Assembly (NCBI GenBank): GCA_017461765.1
Contig: JAFTXO010000005.1
Location: forward strand, 1-60,340
DNA length: 60,340 nt
Direction: 5' to 3'
Source of the DNA: Clostridia bacterium
GTDB lineage: Bacteria; Bacillota; Clostridia; Oscillospirales; CAG-272
This document shows positions 8,637 through 16,433 of the stretch, one piece after another. The notes below the pieces were generated by a model. That model searched no databases. It had not been told where the DNA came from and saw only the letters and a list, made by a program, of their open reading frames with translations. Position 1 is the stretch's first letter; each line of letters opens with the position of its first letter. A program made the translations under genes and the position numbers.

Positions 8637-9245
8637 ATGAAAATAAAAAACGTAGTATTTGATTTCGGTCAGGTGCTTGTTCACTTTGACCCTGAATATA
8701 TGGTTGGACAATATGTAAAGGATGAGGCTGATGCAAAGCTTCTTGAGGAGGTTGTGTTTGACCGTCTTTACTGGGACAAGCTCGATGCTGGTACGATAAG
8801 CGATGAAGAAACGCTTGAAAAATGCCGCAAACGACTCCCCGAGCGCCTTTGGGAGGTTGCTGATACGATATATTATAATTGGGTCTACAATATACCCGAG
8901 ATCGACGGTATGCGTGAGTTGACGTTGTATCTTAAGGAAAAATACGGCGTTAAGCTTCTCGTTCTCTCAAATATATCAAAATATTTTGACAATCACAGCG
9001 GTGAAATACCGATCCTTTTGCCGTTTGACGGCTGCGTTTTTTCGTCTCGTATCGGTGTTACAAAGCCGAGCAGAGAGATTTTTGAATATCTTTGCAAAAA
9101 ATTCGACTTGATCCCGTCCGAAACTTTATTTATCGACGATAATTCAGCTAATATAAAAGGCGCAATCGACTTCGGAATAAACGGATATATTTTCGACGGC
9201 GACTCTGAAAAGCTAAAGAAATATTTAGATGAAATACTTAAATAA
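8637..9245 (+). CDS. HAD-superfamily hydrolase, YihX-like sugar phosphatase
   Basis: HAD subfamily IA protein of 202 aa. Motif I is VFDFGQVL with Asp9 as nucleophile and glycine two residues later, the pattern of YihX-type alpha-glucose-1-phosphatases rather than DxD phosphatases. Motif II is VLSNIS, motif III is KPS, and motif IV is FIDDNSANI near residue 163. A helical cap occupies about residues 18-80. It acts in the cytoplasm, probably on sugar phosphates; its position among glycosidases fits this. It has its own promoter and terminator. Confidence 0.8.
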   Translation: MKIKNVVFDFGQVLVHFDPEYMVGQYVKDEADAKLLEEVVFDRLYWDKLDAGTISDEETLEKCRKRLPERLWEVADTIYYNWVYNIPEIDGMRELTLYLKEKYGVKLLVLSNISKYFDNHSGEIPILLPFDGCVFSSRIGVTKPSREIFEYLCKKFDLIPSETLFIDDNSANIKGAIDFGINGYIFDGDSEKLKKYLDEILK

Positions 9246-9249
9246 AATC

Positions 9250-9276
9250 AACTCACGCTTGGAAAAGCGTGAGTTT
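9250..9276 (+). terminator. Terminator after the HAD gene
   Basis: AACTCACGCTT pairs with AAGCGTGAGTT around GGAA, followed by a short T-rich tail. Confidence 0.75.
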
Positions 9277-9283
9277 GATCGGC

Positions 9284-9312
9284 TTGACAAGAGAATGTAT
9301 GTGTGATAAAAT
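9284..9312 (+). promoter_or_regulatory. Promoter of the GH43 gene
   Basis: TTGACA-17-TAAAAT with an extended -10 (TGATAAAAT), about 33 bases before the start codon. Confidence 0.85.
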
Positions 9313-9344
9313 TTATTCAGCAGAAGGCTTAAGGAGAAGAGCAT

Positions 9345-10757
9345 ATGCAAAATTCACATAAATATGCAAAAACATATTGCAATCCCACACCGCTTCCCAA
9401 TTATCCTCTCGGAAGAGTGTGCGTTAATAAAACGAGAAAGTATAAAACAGATTACCGCGAGACCGCAGATCCGAGCGTTATATATGAAAACGGTATCTGG
9501 TATCTTTACCCCTCGTGCGGTATGGTGTATTGGTCTGAGGATTTTATTCATTGGAAGCATAAGCATATGGAGCCTTATGATATCGGATACGCGCCGACGG
9601 TGGTAAAGCATAACGGAAGATTTTTGCTCACCGCCTGCGAGGCTAAGCTTTATGAATCGAATTCCCCCTTGGGCCCGTTTGAATGTATCGGTGCATTTAA
9701 AACACCGGACGGAAAAGAGCTTTATGTAAATGATCCTATGCTGTTTTCAGACGATGACGGAAGACTGTATCTTTATAGCGGCTGCGGAGTGGAAATTCGA
9801 GGTGCTGAGCTTGATCCAAACGATCCGACACAGCTCATAACATCAAATGATCTTATGTTCGCAATGAACACCAAGGATCACGAATGGGAGCGCTTGGGCG
9901 AATGGAATCATGATCCCACATATAGCTGGACAGAGGGAGCTTGGATGTACAAGCGCAACGGAACGTATTATCTTACATATTCAGCCCCCGGAACCGAATG
10001 GTGTTCCTATGCGATGGGAGCATATAAAAGCAAATCTCCCAAAGGGCCGTGGGAGTATATGAAAACGAGTCCGTTTCTGCTCACAAAAAGCGGAATTATT
10101 CGCGGTACGGGACACGGAAGCATTGTTGACGGACCGAACGGAACTGCGTGGGTATTTTATACTTGCTGTGTGTGCTATGGGGGAGCCTTTGAGCGCCGTA
10201 TAGGATACGATCCTATCGGCTTTGACGAAAACGGAGATATAATCCCCACAAGCGCGAGCGAAAATCCGTCTTGGGCTCCGGGTGTATGCGATAAACCGTA
10301 TATCAATAATTCAGCCGAGCTTGTCCCGCTTACTCAGCGCATGAGCTGTGAGGCAACCTCGTGCGCTCCCGGCAGAGACGAGCTTTATGCTCTTGATGAC
10401 AGTATGATAACATGGTGGCAGCCCGATATAAACGATCCGTCTCCGTCTCTTACCGTGAGCATAGCAGGCGAGCCTCTTGAAATATCGTCCGTGCGCGTTA
10501 TGTGGCGAGATGTCGGACTTGACATAGAGAGGGGAATACTTCCCGGAGCATTCGGATATACTGTCGATGCCAAAGGATCTGACGGAGAATGGATATGCGT
10601 TCTCGATAAGAGCAAAAACGATATCGATATGATCATCGATTACGAAATGCTCACTCCGATCAGAGCAACGAAGGTTAGAATAAATATTACGAAAAAGCCG
10701 ATCGGTATTGAGCCCGGACTTATAAGCTTCACCGTATTCGGACCGAAAAATCAGTAG
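9345..10757 (+). CDS. GH43-family glycoside hydrolase with C-terminal F5/8-like domain
   Basis: Five-bladed beta-propeller glycosidase of GH43, a family of arabinofuranosidases and beta-xylosidases acting on arabinoxylan. The three catalytic acids are visible: Asp42 in TADPSVIY, Asp130 in VNDPMLF and Glu197 in WTEGAW. Residues about 330-470 look like a beta-sandwich carbohydrate-binding domain of the discoidin (F5/8 C) type. No signal peptide is seen. The start follows AAGGAGA. Together with the GH10 and GH27 enzymes it suggests intracellular processing of hemicellulose fragments. The exact substrate within GH43 cannot be read from sequence alone. Confidence 0.85.
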   Translation: MQNSHKYAKTYCNPTPLPNYPLGRVCVNKTRKYKTDYRETADPSVIYENGIWYLYPSCGMVYWSEDFIHWKHKHMEPYDIGYAPTVVKHNGRFLLTACEAKLYESNSPLGPFECIGAFKTPDGKELYVNDPMLFSDDDGRLYLYSGCGVEIRGAELDPNDPTQLITSNDLMFAMNTKDHEWERLGEWNHDPTYSWTEGAWMYKRNGTYYLTYSAPGTEWCSYAMGAYKSKSPKGPWEYMKTSPFLLTKSGIIRGTGHGSIVDGPNGTAWVFYTCCVCYGGAFERRIGYDPIGFDENGDIIPTSASENPSWAPGVCDKPYINNSAELVPLTQRMSCEATSCAPGRDELYALDDSMITWWQPDINDPSPSLTVSIAGEPLEISSVRVMWRDVGLDIERGILPGAFGYTVDAKGSDGEWICVLDKSKNDIDMIIDYEMLTPIRATKVRINITKKPIGIEPGLISFTVFGPKNQ

Positions 10758-10816
10758 AGCTGCTTTTATAAAATTCAAAGCTTGAAATTATATGCTTTAG
10801 AAAAATAATTAATATT

Positions 10817-11005
10817 CTATGTAGTATAATCTTTGGGTTTGTTGATGGCTTTTATTATGATATTTGGCGATTTTTCGTATACTTCGAAAAATCTGTCAAT
10901 ATAATCTTCTGCAGAAACGTTCGCAATAGAAGCTCCGATAGTTACCATCGGAAACTGAATTAAGTTGTCTAATATGTATTTTTTTAAGCTATCTTTGTCG
11001 GTCAT
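10817..11005 (-). CDS. Small protein of unknown function downstream of an XRE regulator
   Basis: A 62-aa acidic/amphipathic protein (MTDKDSLKKYILDNL to NKPKDYTT) with no membrane segment and no recognised family. The start is set at the ATG preceded by AAGGAGA 10 bases upstream; a longer open frame runs upstream but crosses the regulator's terminator and has no ribosome binding site. It is not in one transcript with the XRE gene, since a terminator lies between. Two Spo0A-box-like sequences sit at its promoter. Confidence 0.6.
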   Translation of the reverse strand: MTDKDSLKKYILDNLIQFPMVTIGASIANVSAEDYIDRFFEVYEKSPNIIIKAINKPKDYTT

Positions 11006-11049
11006 TTGTTTTTTATCTCCTTTGGGGCTTATTTCTGTGCTGTAAGCGT

Positions 11050-11096
11050 AGTTTATCACAAGAAAACCGAAAAAATTGTCGAAACCTGTTGTCGAA
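11050..11096 (-). promoter_or_regulatory. Tandem Spo0A-box-like sites with a wide-spaced -10
   Basis: TTGTCGAA occurs at 11076-11083 and again at 11089-11096 (plus strand), each containing TGTCGAA, the 0A-box consensus. On the minus strand a -10-like TAAACT (11050-11055) lies 21 bases from the proximal box, as in Spo0A-activated sigma-A promoters with long spacers. No ordinary -35 is present. Binding is inferred, not shown. Confidence 0.45.
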
Positions 11097-11152
11097 TAAA
11101 AAAGGTACTCGTTTGAAGTAGTCTTAAATGGTCTACCGCTATTCGAGTACCT
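11097..11152 (-). terminator. Terminator of the XRE gene
   Basis: On the minus strand AGGTACTCG pairs with CGAGTACCT across a 32-base loop that can fold further, followed directly by six T residues. It separates the XRE gene from the small gene downstream. Confidence 0.75.
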
Positions 11153-11156
11153 GATT

Positions 11157-11477
11157 TTATATATTTTTAATGTATGCGTCAATGATATCAACGACGGTTT
11201 TTCTTTGCTTCGGATTTAACTTATCTAATTTTTGTGTAATTTCATTATTTATATATGGCATACCCGATGGAACAGTATCCCGAAGCAGATAATCCGCTGA
11301 AATGTCGAGAGCTTTTATAATATCAATAAATACAGGAATGCTTGGCATTTTTATACCTCTTTCTATTTCGCCTATATATACGTCAGAGATATTTACTTTC
11401 TCAGCGAGCTCCTGCTGAGTGAGCTTCCTTTGCTTTCTGACCTCTTTGATCCTTACGCCTAAAGACTCTCTTTGCAC
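11157..11477 (-). CDS. XRE-family helix-turn-helix regulator
   Basis: A 106-aa cytoplasmic DNA-binding protein. Residues 7-62 are a Cro/C1-type HTH (IKEVRKQRKLTQQELAEKVN, then SDVYIGEIERG and IKALDISADYLL). The C-terminal 40 residues are a short helical region likely for dimerisation. The start is GTG with an excellent AGGAGGT site; an ATG is absent. It is transcribed alone. The target is unknown; the small gene just downstream and the gene's own promoter are the obvious candidates. Confidence 0.85.
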   Translation of the reverse strand: MQRESLGVRIKEVRKQRKLTQQELAEKVNISDVYIGEIERGIKMPSIPVFIDIIKALDISADYLLRDTVPSGMPYINNEITQKLDKLNPKQRKTVVDIIDAYIKNI

Positions 11478-11559
11478 TTATTATACCTCCTATGCTGTCA
11501 GCATTGGTTCTATACTGTTATTATAGAGCAATAAAATACGGCAATAAACAAGCAATTAG

Positions 11560-11588
11560 CATATATTCAAGCTCAAAGCATGTGTCAA
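11560..11588 (-). promoter_or_regulatory. Probable promoter of the XRE gene
   Basis: Minus strand TTGACA, 17 bases, TATATG, leaving a leader of roughly 75 bases. A second weaker -10 (TATAAT) lies nearer the gene, so the exact promoter is uncertain. Confidence 0.5.
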
Positions 11589-11617
11589 CATGGAAGCGAA
11601 ATTATTTCTGTGTGTGC

Positions 11618-11650
11618 AAAAAAGGCAGAGAATTTTTATCTCTGCCTTTA
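11618..11650. terminator. Terminator of the lemA operon
   Basis: AAAGGCAGAGA/TCTCTGCCTTT stem with A/T-rich flanks on both strands; on the minus strand it ends the LemA operon. Confidence 0.85.
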
Positions 11651-11696
11651 GCTCTTTTATGTAAGTATTTGTATTTTGTATTTTTTATATCGCTCC

Positions 11697-12362
11697 TTAG
11701 AAGAATACCTCGCGAGCTTTCTGCTTTATCTCTTGTGAAGCAATAAAGGGAATACGCGTTGTATAGCCTGCCTTAGCCGCAACTATCTGATTTGTGGGCC
11801 ATATAAATATCTCTCTGTTCCATGTGTTTATGGTGTCGTTATAAAATTCACGTGCGGCAGTGATTTCTCTTTGGAGATACATATTTTGCTGCATAGCGTC
11901 CCTTATCTCCGTATGGGCTTTAAGATCGGGATAGTTTTCGAACGCGATATTTATACTGCTTGAAACTGCGTCAAGCTTGCTTGAAACCTCGTTTCTTACC
12001 TCGTCGTCTGCTAAATTGCCGCTTCTGTATTTCGCTATGCTTTCAAAGGTTGACTTGTCAAATTCAACAGCCTTATCTACAAGGCGGGCACAGTTCTGAA
12101 GCACTACGACTCTTTGCTCAAGATAGTTATCTATTTGAGAAGCGTTATGCTGTATCTTCTGTTCAAGCTGCTGGAAGTAGTTTTTAGCCTTTATCTTTTT
12201 AAAAAGAAATATAAGACCCGGGATGATGCCGAGTACCCATAAGAGTATCTCGAAAATAGTTGAACCTACGCCTACCTTAACGGGAAGCTTCTTTGCGATT
12301 ACGTTTGTGTCTAAGCCTTCGGCACGAATATCCGTGCTAAGCTCGTCTAACTGATTTGCCAT
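11697..12362 (-). CDS. lemA: LemA family protein
   Basis: A 221-aa membrane-anchored protein. One transmembrane helix lies at about residues 33-55 (STIFEILLWVLGIIPGLIFLF), followed by the LemA coiled-coil bundle with its conserved YPDLKAH, EIRDAMQQN and ITAAREFYNDTINTWN segments. LemA proteins are widespread and their role is not settled; they are often next to large membrane proteins or envelope proteases. It lies 18 bases after the 581-aa gene in the same operon. The N-terminal 30 residues before the helix are longer than in the shortest LemA proteins. Confidence 0.88.
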   Translation of the reverse strand: MANQLDELSTDIRAEGLDTNVIAKKLPVKVGVGSTIFEILLWVLGIIPGLIFLFKKIKAKNYFQQLEQKIQHNASQIDNYLEQRVVVLQNCARLVDKAVEFDKSTFESIAKYRSGNLADDEVRNEVSSKLDAVSSSINIAFENYPDLKAHTEIRDAMQQNMYLQREITAAREFYNDTINTWNREIFIWPTNQIVAAKAGYTTRIPFIASQEIKQKAREVFF

Positions 12363-12380
12363 AATTGTATCCTCCTGAAA

Positions 12381-14126
12381 TCAATCTATAAATGTTCCTA
12401 TAAGTCCGTGGAGCAGAGCGCTGTTTCGAAGATCGGGATCGAACATACGCTTAGATGAGTATTCCTTCCTTGTCATATCGGTAGGATAAATACGCAAGCT
12501 CCTTGTTCTCATAGCGGGTATATATTCCGTCCAGTGCACGGGCACGCCGTGTATACGTCCGTCGCCGCCCGGAACGGGAACATATTCAATGTGATCCATT
12601 GTGGTGTAGCTGTTGGCGGTGACACTTATAATATCCGCATCACCCTGCTTTTCCACAAGATCTGTTTTTAGTATAGCATAGCCGATAGAATTATAGGGAA
12701 GAAAGCTCTCTAAATTAAATGCGTTGGCTACTGTTTCGTGCTCATAGTATGGATAGTTTGATATATAAGCCTCAGGCATTTCAAGTGAAGCGCAGGGCTC
12801 TTCAAGATAAGCGGGAACAGAGAGAAGAGGAGCGAAATCAAAAAATACGGACTTAAAATAGTTATTATTAAAATCGGTAAATTTTTTTCTTGCCTCATCA
12901 ACATCATAGGAATAGTAATTTTGCGGGGAAGTATTCATATTCCAGCTCTGTGCGTGGTTTGAAGTGATGATATTGAATTTATTGTGCTTTGTAAAGTAGA
13001 AATCGTCGCCGTAGCCTGTGTCGCTTACTATAAGTGACACCGTATTGCGTTGAGCCAACGGAGTGTACATCAAGCGAAATTGAACCTCATTGTTGCGGTT
13101 GGCAGCACCGAAGAGCACATCAAACTCTGAGTTTGCCATTTCCTGAAAGCTCTCCCCCCTCGCAAGAGCCTTTTGTGCCTTTTTCTTGAGCTTCTTTTCT
13201 CCCTTGCGAACCTTTTTTTCTATGTCCTCTTCGTCCATATCGTCACTTACCTGAGGAGCGCGGCTGAATATGAGATCAGGCGCTGCCTGTGAGCCGTAAG
13301 CCAAATAATTGTTATAGTGATAGAAGGGCTTCGGCTTCGTGAGCGAGGCGTGTAGGGTCTGCGTTCTTCTGCGTGTATGCACATGACCCTTGCTGTCACG
13401 GTAGGTTTCTGTCCAGCTTATTACTAAAGAACCGTGATAGGTTGCGCTTTTAAGCTCGTGAAGCAAGCATCGGCAGAAAAGAAACGGATTGCCATCAAGC
13501 TTACCCGAAAGAGCATTTACCATGGAGCACTCCTCACTCTCAAGATCGATAAAATCGTAGTGCTTTTTAAAAAGCTCCTCTTGCTCCTTGGTATATGTAT
13601 CCTCAAAGTTGATTTCGGGAATAGTTTTTTCAATAAGGCTTATAGTGTCTCTTTCATCGAAGAGAGCGTTCAGCGGAGACATTTGACGCTCCGCCTCAGC
13701 AAGCAACTCGCTTGCTTTCTTTCTATGATAGTCAAGAAGCTCCGATGTCTTTTTAAGAACAGGATTTATCTTTTTTACAATACAAATAATACTCAGCGTA
13801 ACAGCAACTGCGCCAAAAGCTAAAAGCCCTATGCCAAGCCACACTGAAGAAGAGAAGCAGGTGACGCCGATAATAGCGCAAATTGCACCTATTACGATTG
13901 CGATGATGAGAAAAACCTTTAATACTTTGTATTTTGATATTTTTCCTTCTATTTTGGTGACGGTATGATTTTCGGCATTATATGCTTTTACGGTAGAGCG
14001 ATTTGCTTCCACATTGACTCCCGATTGAGCAAGCAGCTTATCAAAATGCTCTGTAATATTTCGCTCGTGTGTAGCGCGCCCCTGGGTTTCGTAATATTTT
14101 AAAGGCTCCAATAGCTTTTCGTTCAT
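12381..14126 (-). CDS. Large membrane protein partnered with LemA, function unknown
   Basis: A 581-aa protein. The first 60 residues are polar, two transmembrane helices follow at about 67-93 and 95-117, then a charged helical stretch and a large soluble domain. A tryptophan- and basic-rich segment (WTETYRDSKGHVHTRRR) lies near residue 240, and a lysine-rich coiled region near 305-325. The membrane/soluble layout resembles the DUF3137 proteins that accompany LemA in other bacteria, but identity with that family is not certain. Start follows AAGGAGA. It is the first gene of the lemA operon. Confidence 0.75.
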   Translation of the reverse strand: MNEKLLEPLKYYETQGRATHERNITEHFDKLLAQSGVNVEANRSTVKAYNAENHTVTKIEGKISKYKVLKVFLIIAIVIGAICAIIGVTCFSSSVWLGIGLLAFGAVAVTLSIICIVKKINPVLKKTSELLDYHRKKASELLAEAERQMSPLNALFDERDTISLIEKTIPEINFEDTYTKEQEELFKKHYDFIDLESEECSMVNALSGKLDGNPFLFCRCLLHELKSATYHGSLVISWTETYRDSKGHVHTRRRTQTLHASLTKPKPFYHYNNYLAYGSQAAPDLIFSRAPQVSDDMDEEDIEKKVRKGEKKLKKKAQKALARGESFQEMANSEFDVLFGAANRNNEVQFRLMYTPLAQRNTVSLIVSDTGYGDDFYFTKHNKFNIITSNHAQSWNMNTSPQNYYSYDVDEARKKFTDFNNNYFKSVFFDFAPLLSVPAYLEEPCASLEMPEAYISNYPYYEHETVANAFNLESFLPYNSIGYAILKTDLVEKQGDADIISVTANSYTTMDHIEYVPVPGGDGRIHGVPVHWTEYIPAMRTRSLRIYPTDMTRKEYSSKRMFDPDLRNSALLHGLIGTFID

Positions 14127-14153
14127 ATAGATATCTCCTTGTTTCTTGATTTA

Positions 14154-14215
14154 ATTTTACTATTAAATAACATATTTGTCAATAAAAAATATACAATTTT
14201 GTCGCAGTTTGTCAA
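14154..14215 (-). promoter_or_regulatory. Tandem promoters of the lemA operon
   Basis: On the minus strand a proximal TTGACA-17-TAAAAT (14154-14182) and a distal TTGACA-16-TATATT (14188-14215) are arranged in series. Confidence 0.7.
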
Positions 14216-14303
14216 ATCAAGAATTCAAAAGTGACTTTTTGTATATTTGGATATCCTAAGGAGCTTTGGATAATATCTTTTGTTATTTTATTAGTTGAAA
14301 ATA

Positions 14304-14338
14304 AAAAATGAGATGATGATAGATCATCTCATTTTTGT
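14304..14338. terminator. Bidirectional terminator
   Basis: AAAAATGAGATGATC-type stem: AAATGAGATGAT and ATCATCTCATTT around a short loop, with T runs on both strands. It ends minus-strand transcription from rhaM. Confidence 0.8.
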
Positions 14339-14476
14339 TGTCTGCGTGGTTTTGTCACTGCGATACAGTAATTTCCTCTGCGGTTGTATGAACGCTTTCT
14401 TTCATCTGAATACGAACAATAATGTCCGTAAATTCCACGTTTGGAACTTTGATGATATCTGCCACTTTGCAAATGC
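14339..14476 (-). pseudogene. Possible remnant of a coding 3' end
   Basis: Immediately after the rhaM stop, one minus-strand frame stays open for about 39 codons (KVADIIKVPNVEFTDIIVRI...) with coding-like composition and then stops before the terminator. There is no ATG or ribosome binding site, so it may be the decayed end of a gene once following rhaM. The evidence is weak. Confidence 0.2.
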
Positions 14477-14794
14477 TTATTTAAAAGAAAAAACCTTTGT
14501 AAGCTTTGGCTGAGCGCCGGTTATAGGGTCAAGCTCCATAACGAGAATATCCTTCATATACTCGTTCCATTTTTCAACAACAGGGCTTTCTCTTTGAACC
14601 CTTGCAGCGTATTCAATGCCTTTTTCACATTCGTAATAGCCAAAAAGCTCATTTCCGACGTTCCATATAGTGTAATTTACAATACCCGCATCAGAGAGAA
14701 CCTGCTTCATTTCATCCCATATCGCGTCGTGCCGCCTGATATACTCGTCTAATGTTCCGTCTACAATTCGTGCCTTCCAAGCGTATTTTTCCAT
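14477..14794 (-). CDS. rhaM: L-rhamnose mutarotase
   Basis: Interconverts the alpha and beta anomers of L-rhamnose before isomerisation. The 105-aa protein has the RhaM pattern: YIRRHDAIWDEM with the catalytic His22, a central NYTIWNVGNELFGYYE strand pair and the C-terminal tail ending in KVFSF. The start is placed at the ATG giving the standard family length, with GGGTGG upstream; an in-frame ATG twelve codons earlier would add a non-conserved tail and overlap the leader. It is a single-gene unit; no rhamnose isomerase or kinase is nearby. Confidence 0.88.
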   Translation of the reverse strand: MEKYAWKARIVDGTLDEYIRRHDAIWDEMKQVLSDAGIVNYTIWNVGNELFGYYECEKGIEYAARVQRESPVVEKWNEYMKDILVMELDPITGAQPKLTKVFSFK

Positions 14795-14839
14795 AGTAAT
14801 ACCACCCTTCTTGTATTGACATATAACCATCTTGTGAAA

Positions 14840-14868
14840 AGTATATCATAAATTTGACGTAAAATCAA
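14840..14868 (-). promoter_or_regulatory. Promoter of rhaM
   Basis: Minus strand TTGATT-17-TATACT with TG before the -10. Confidence 0.7.
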
Positions 14869-14870
14869 TA

Positions 14871-15202
14871 ATGAAATCACCTTCAGTGATGCCATACAAC
14901 CTTTCGGTTGATTACATACCAAGCCTGCGGGAACCCCCAAACCTCGACAAGCTCGCTTCGGGGAACCCCTACTACGGCTTGGATAACAAAAAGGAACTTT
15001 TGGTAGACAAAAGTTCCTTTTTTGTTGTGAAGATGCTACGAAAAAGATATTTTTCGGGATTTGTCACTAGGATTCGAACTCGTGTAAAACATAATGCTTT
15101 TCGACCACAGGGAGAAAAGCTACATCAGCACCTATTCACTATTACTTATTACTTGCCAAAAAACGACAAGAGACTTTAGTGAAGAGTGAAGAGTGAAAAA
15201 GT
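14871..15202. repeat. Gene-free mosaic of small repeats and hairpins
   Basis: Over 300 bases without a credible gene. It holds CCAAGCC...GGCTTGG arms (around 14920 and 14977) enclosing GC-rich hairpins such as AACCTTTCGGTT and a CTTCGGGG turn, then a terminator-like stem, then a TTCACTATTACTTATTACTT tract facing a GTGAAGAGTGAAGAGTGA tract. An open frame across it has no ribosome binding site and crosses the stems. It looks like accumulated non-coding mobile repeats. Confidence 0.5.
14988..15024. terminator. Terminator-like hairpin inside the repeat mosaic
   Basis: AAAAAGGAACTTTTG pairs with CAAAAGTTCCTTTTT, followed by T residues. No gene obviously ends at it on the plus strand. Confidence 0.6.
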
Positions 15203-15239
15203 AAAAACGACAAGCTTCTGTCGAAACTTGTCGTTTTTT
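15203..15239 (-). terminator. Terminator of tRNA-Gln
   Basis: AAAAACGACAAG/CTTGTCGTTTTT stem directly after the CCA end of the tRNA; T run on the minus strand. Confidence 0.85.
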
Positions 15240-15312
15240 GGCTGGGGAAGAAGGGCTCGAACCCTCACATACAGAGTCAGAGTCTGCTGTGCTACCATTA
15301 CACAATTCCCCA
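15239..15312 (-). tRNA. tRNA-Gln (anticodon CTG)
   Basis: On the minus strand: acceptor stem TGGGGAA/TTCCCCA, discriminator G and encoded CCA. The D arm is GTGT/GCAC with an AATGGTA loop, the anticodon loop CTCTGAC gives anticodon CTG reading CAG, and the T loop is TTCGAGC. The 74-base cloverleaf is complete with its own promoter and terminator. Confidence 0.93.
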
Positions 15313-15330
15313 ATGAGATTTTGCTACATT

Positions 15331-15359
15331 AGTATACCACAATGTTTTTTTCTTGTCAA
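15331..15359 (-). promoter_or_regulatory. Promoter of tRNA-Gln
   Basis: Minus strand TTGACA-17-TATACT, about 19 bases before the mature tRNA 5' end. Confidence 0.85.
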
Positions 15360-15392
15360 GTGAAATATTGAAAAAAATATTTTATTTCGTTA

Positions 15393-15421
15393 TTTACTTT
15401 TTTAGTTAATTGTGATAAAAT
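15393..15421 (+). promoter_or_regulatory. Promoter of the SHOCT-protein gene
   Basis: TTTACT-17-TAAAAT with an extended -10. Confidence 0.65.
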
Positions 15422-15451
15422 ATACTCATATAAATAATAAAGGAGGTTATT

Positions 15452-16432
15452 ATGAACCAAAATATTCAACCTACACCAGCAAAAAAGAAGACCTTAGTAG
15501 TTGCTTTTTCACTTTTGGTAAGCGTTTTCAGCCTTTTATCAATAATTTCGAAAAGCATCGAATATTTTCAGTATCCTGACTATTTCGTTTCAATATCTTC
15601 TTTGATTTATGTTATAATTTTTTATATCTTATATGCTACGGGCTTTGCGATGATAGGAATTTATTTTCTTATGAACCCGAAAGGCAAATTTATAGGAAAT
15701 AAGATAATTGCCTCAGCGCTTTGCGTAATAGCGGCAGGAATGTCGATGCCGTTTCTCAGCGTATTTGCAACTACAGGCTCAGGCGTTTATATGGCTTTTA
15801 ACGGCGAGTTCATAACTGTAAATTCGCTCTTTGCTTTTCCCGCAGTTTTGATATTCGGAATATCATGCTTCAGCGGAAAAACAGGCGGACTTCTCAAAAC
15901 GGGCAGAATTCTATGGCTCGTGAACGGTATCGTTTTTTGTGCATTAAACATCTTTATGGAGCTTGATTATTTGCAATACATAGATACCTTGCACGTATCT
16001 CTTGTAACAATAGCTCTTGCAATCGTTATGATGCTTTCAATTATAATGATAGCCAAGGCTGTTAAGACGGAGATCCCCGCAGAACCGCCAAAGCCTAAGA
16101 TGATGCCTCAGATGCAATTTCGCCAAGCTCCACCGAATTATCAGTATCCGCTGCATCCTATGGGCGCACCTCAATACCGTCCTCCGTATCCGCCTCAAAG
16201 ACCTCAGCCTCCAAAGCAGCCCAATGTTACTGTTAATCAAAACGGAGAAAGAGTGGTTGCTCCTTCATTCTCGGATCAGCCTGCAAACGTTTACAGAAAC
16301 GAAAAGGATGAGATCGAGCACGTAAAGGAAATAGGCGAGCGTATTTTGAAGGTAAAGGAGCTTTACGAAAAAGGAATTATAACAGAAAGAGAATATCTCG
16401 ACAAGCGTGCCGAGCTTATGTCACAGCTTTGA
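15452..16432 (+). CDS. Membrane protein with C-terminal SHOCT domain
   Basis: A 326-aa protein. Residues 14-200 contain about five hydrophobic helices. A proline/glutamine-rich linker follows at about 210-255 (PPYPPQRPQPPKQP). The last 40 residues are a SHOCT domain (ILKVKELYEKGIITEREYLDKRAEL), a short helical hairpin known as an oligomerisation or tethering module. The start has a strong AAAGGAGG site. Function is unknown. The following small gene begins two bases after its stop. Confidence 0.75.
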   Translation: MNQNIQPTPAKKKTLVVAFSLLVSVFSLLSIISKSIEYFQYPDYFVSISSLIYVIIFYILYATGFAMIGIYFLMNPKGKFIGNKIIASALCVIAAGMSMPFLSVFATTGSGVYMAFNGEFITVNSLFAFPAVLIFGISCFSGKTGGLLKTGRILWLVNGIVFCALNIFMELDYLQYIDTLHVSLVTIALAIVMMLSIIMIAKAVKTEIPAEPPKPKMMPQMQFRQAPPNYQYPLHPMGAPQYRPPYPPQRPQPPKQPNVTVNQNGERVVAPSFSDQPANVYRNEKDEIEHVKEIGERILKVKELYEKGIITEREYLDKRAELMSQL

Positions 16433-16433
16433 T

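Noticed and set aside
8637..9245. Haloacid dehalogenase
   Set aside because: Motif I is the DFGxV type of YihX-like sugar phosphatases and the context is carbohydrate metabolism.
11492..11746. Plus-strand open frame between the XRE and lemA genes
   Set aside because: It overlaps the XRE promoter, the lemA terminator and the end of lemA, and has no ribosome binding site.
14295..14513. Plus-strand open frame overlapping the rhaM end
   Set aside because: Starts inside a bidirectional terminator and has no credible start site.
15055..15130. Second tRNA or tRNA remnant (GATTCGAAC-like segment)
   Set aside because: It resembles a T loop, but the flanking bases do not form a T stem, and no acceptor or anticodon arm is present.
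14871..15179. Open frame of 102 codons across the repeat mosaic
   Set aside because: No ribosome binding site, crosses strong hairpins and a terminator, and composition is unlike the neighbouring genes.
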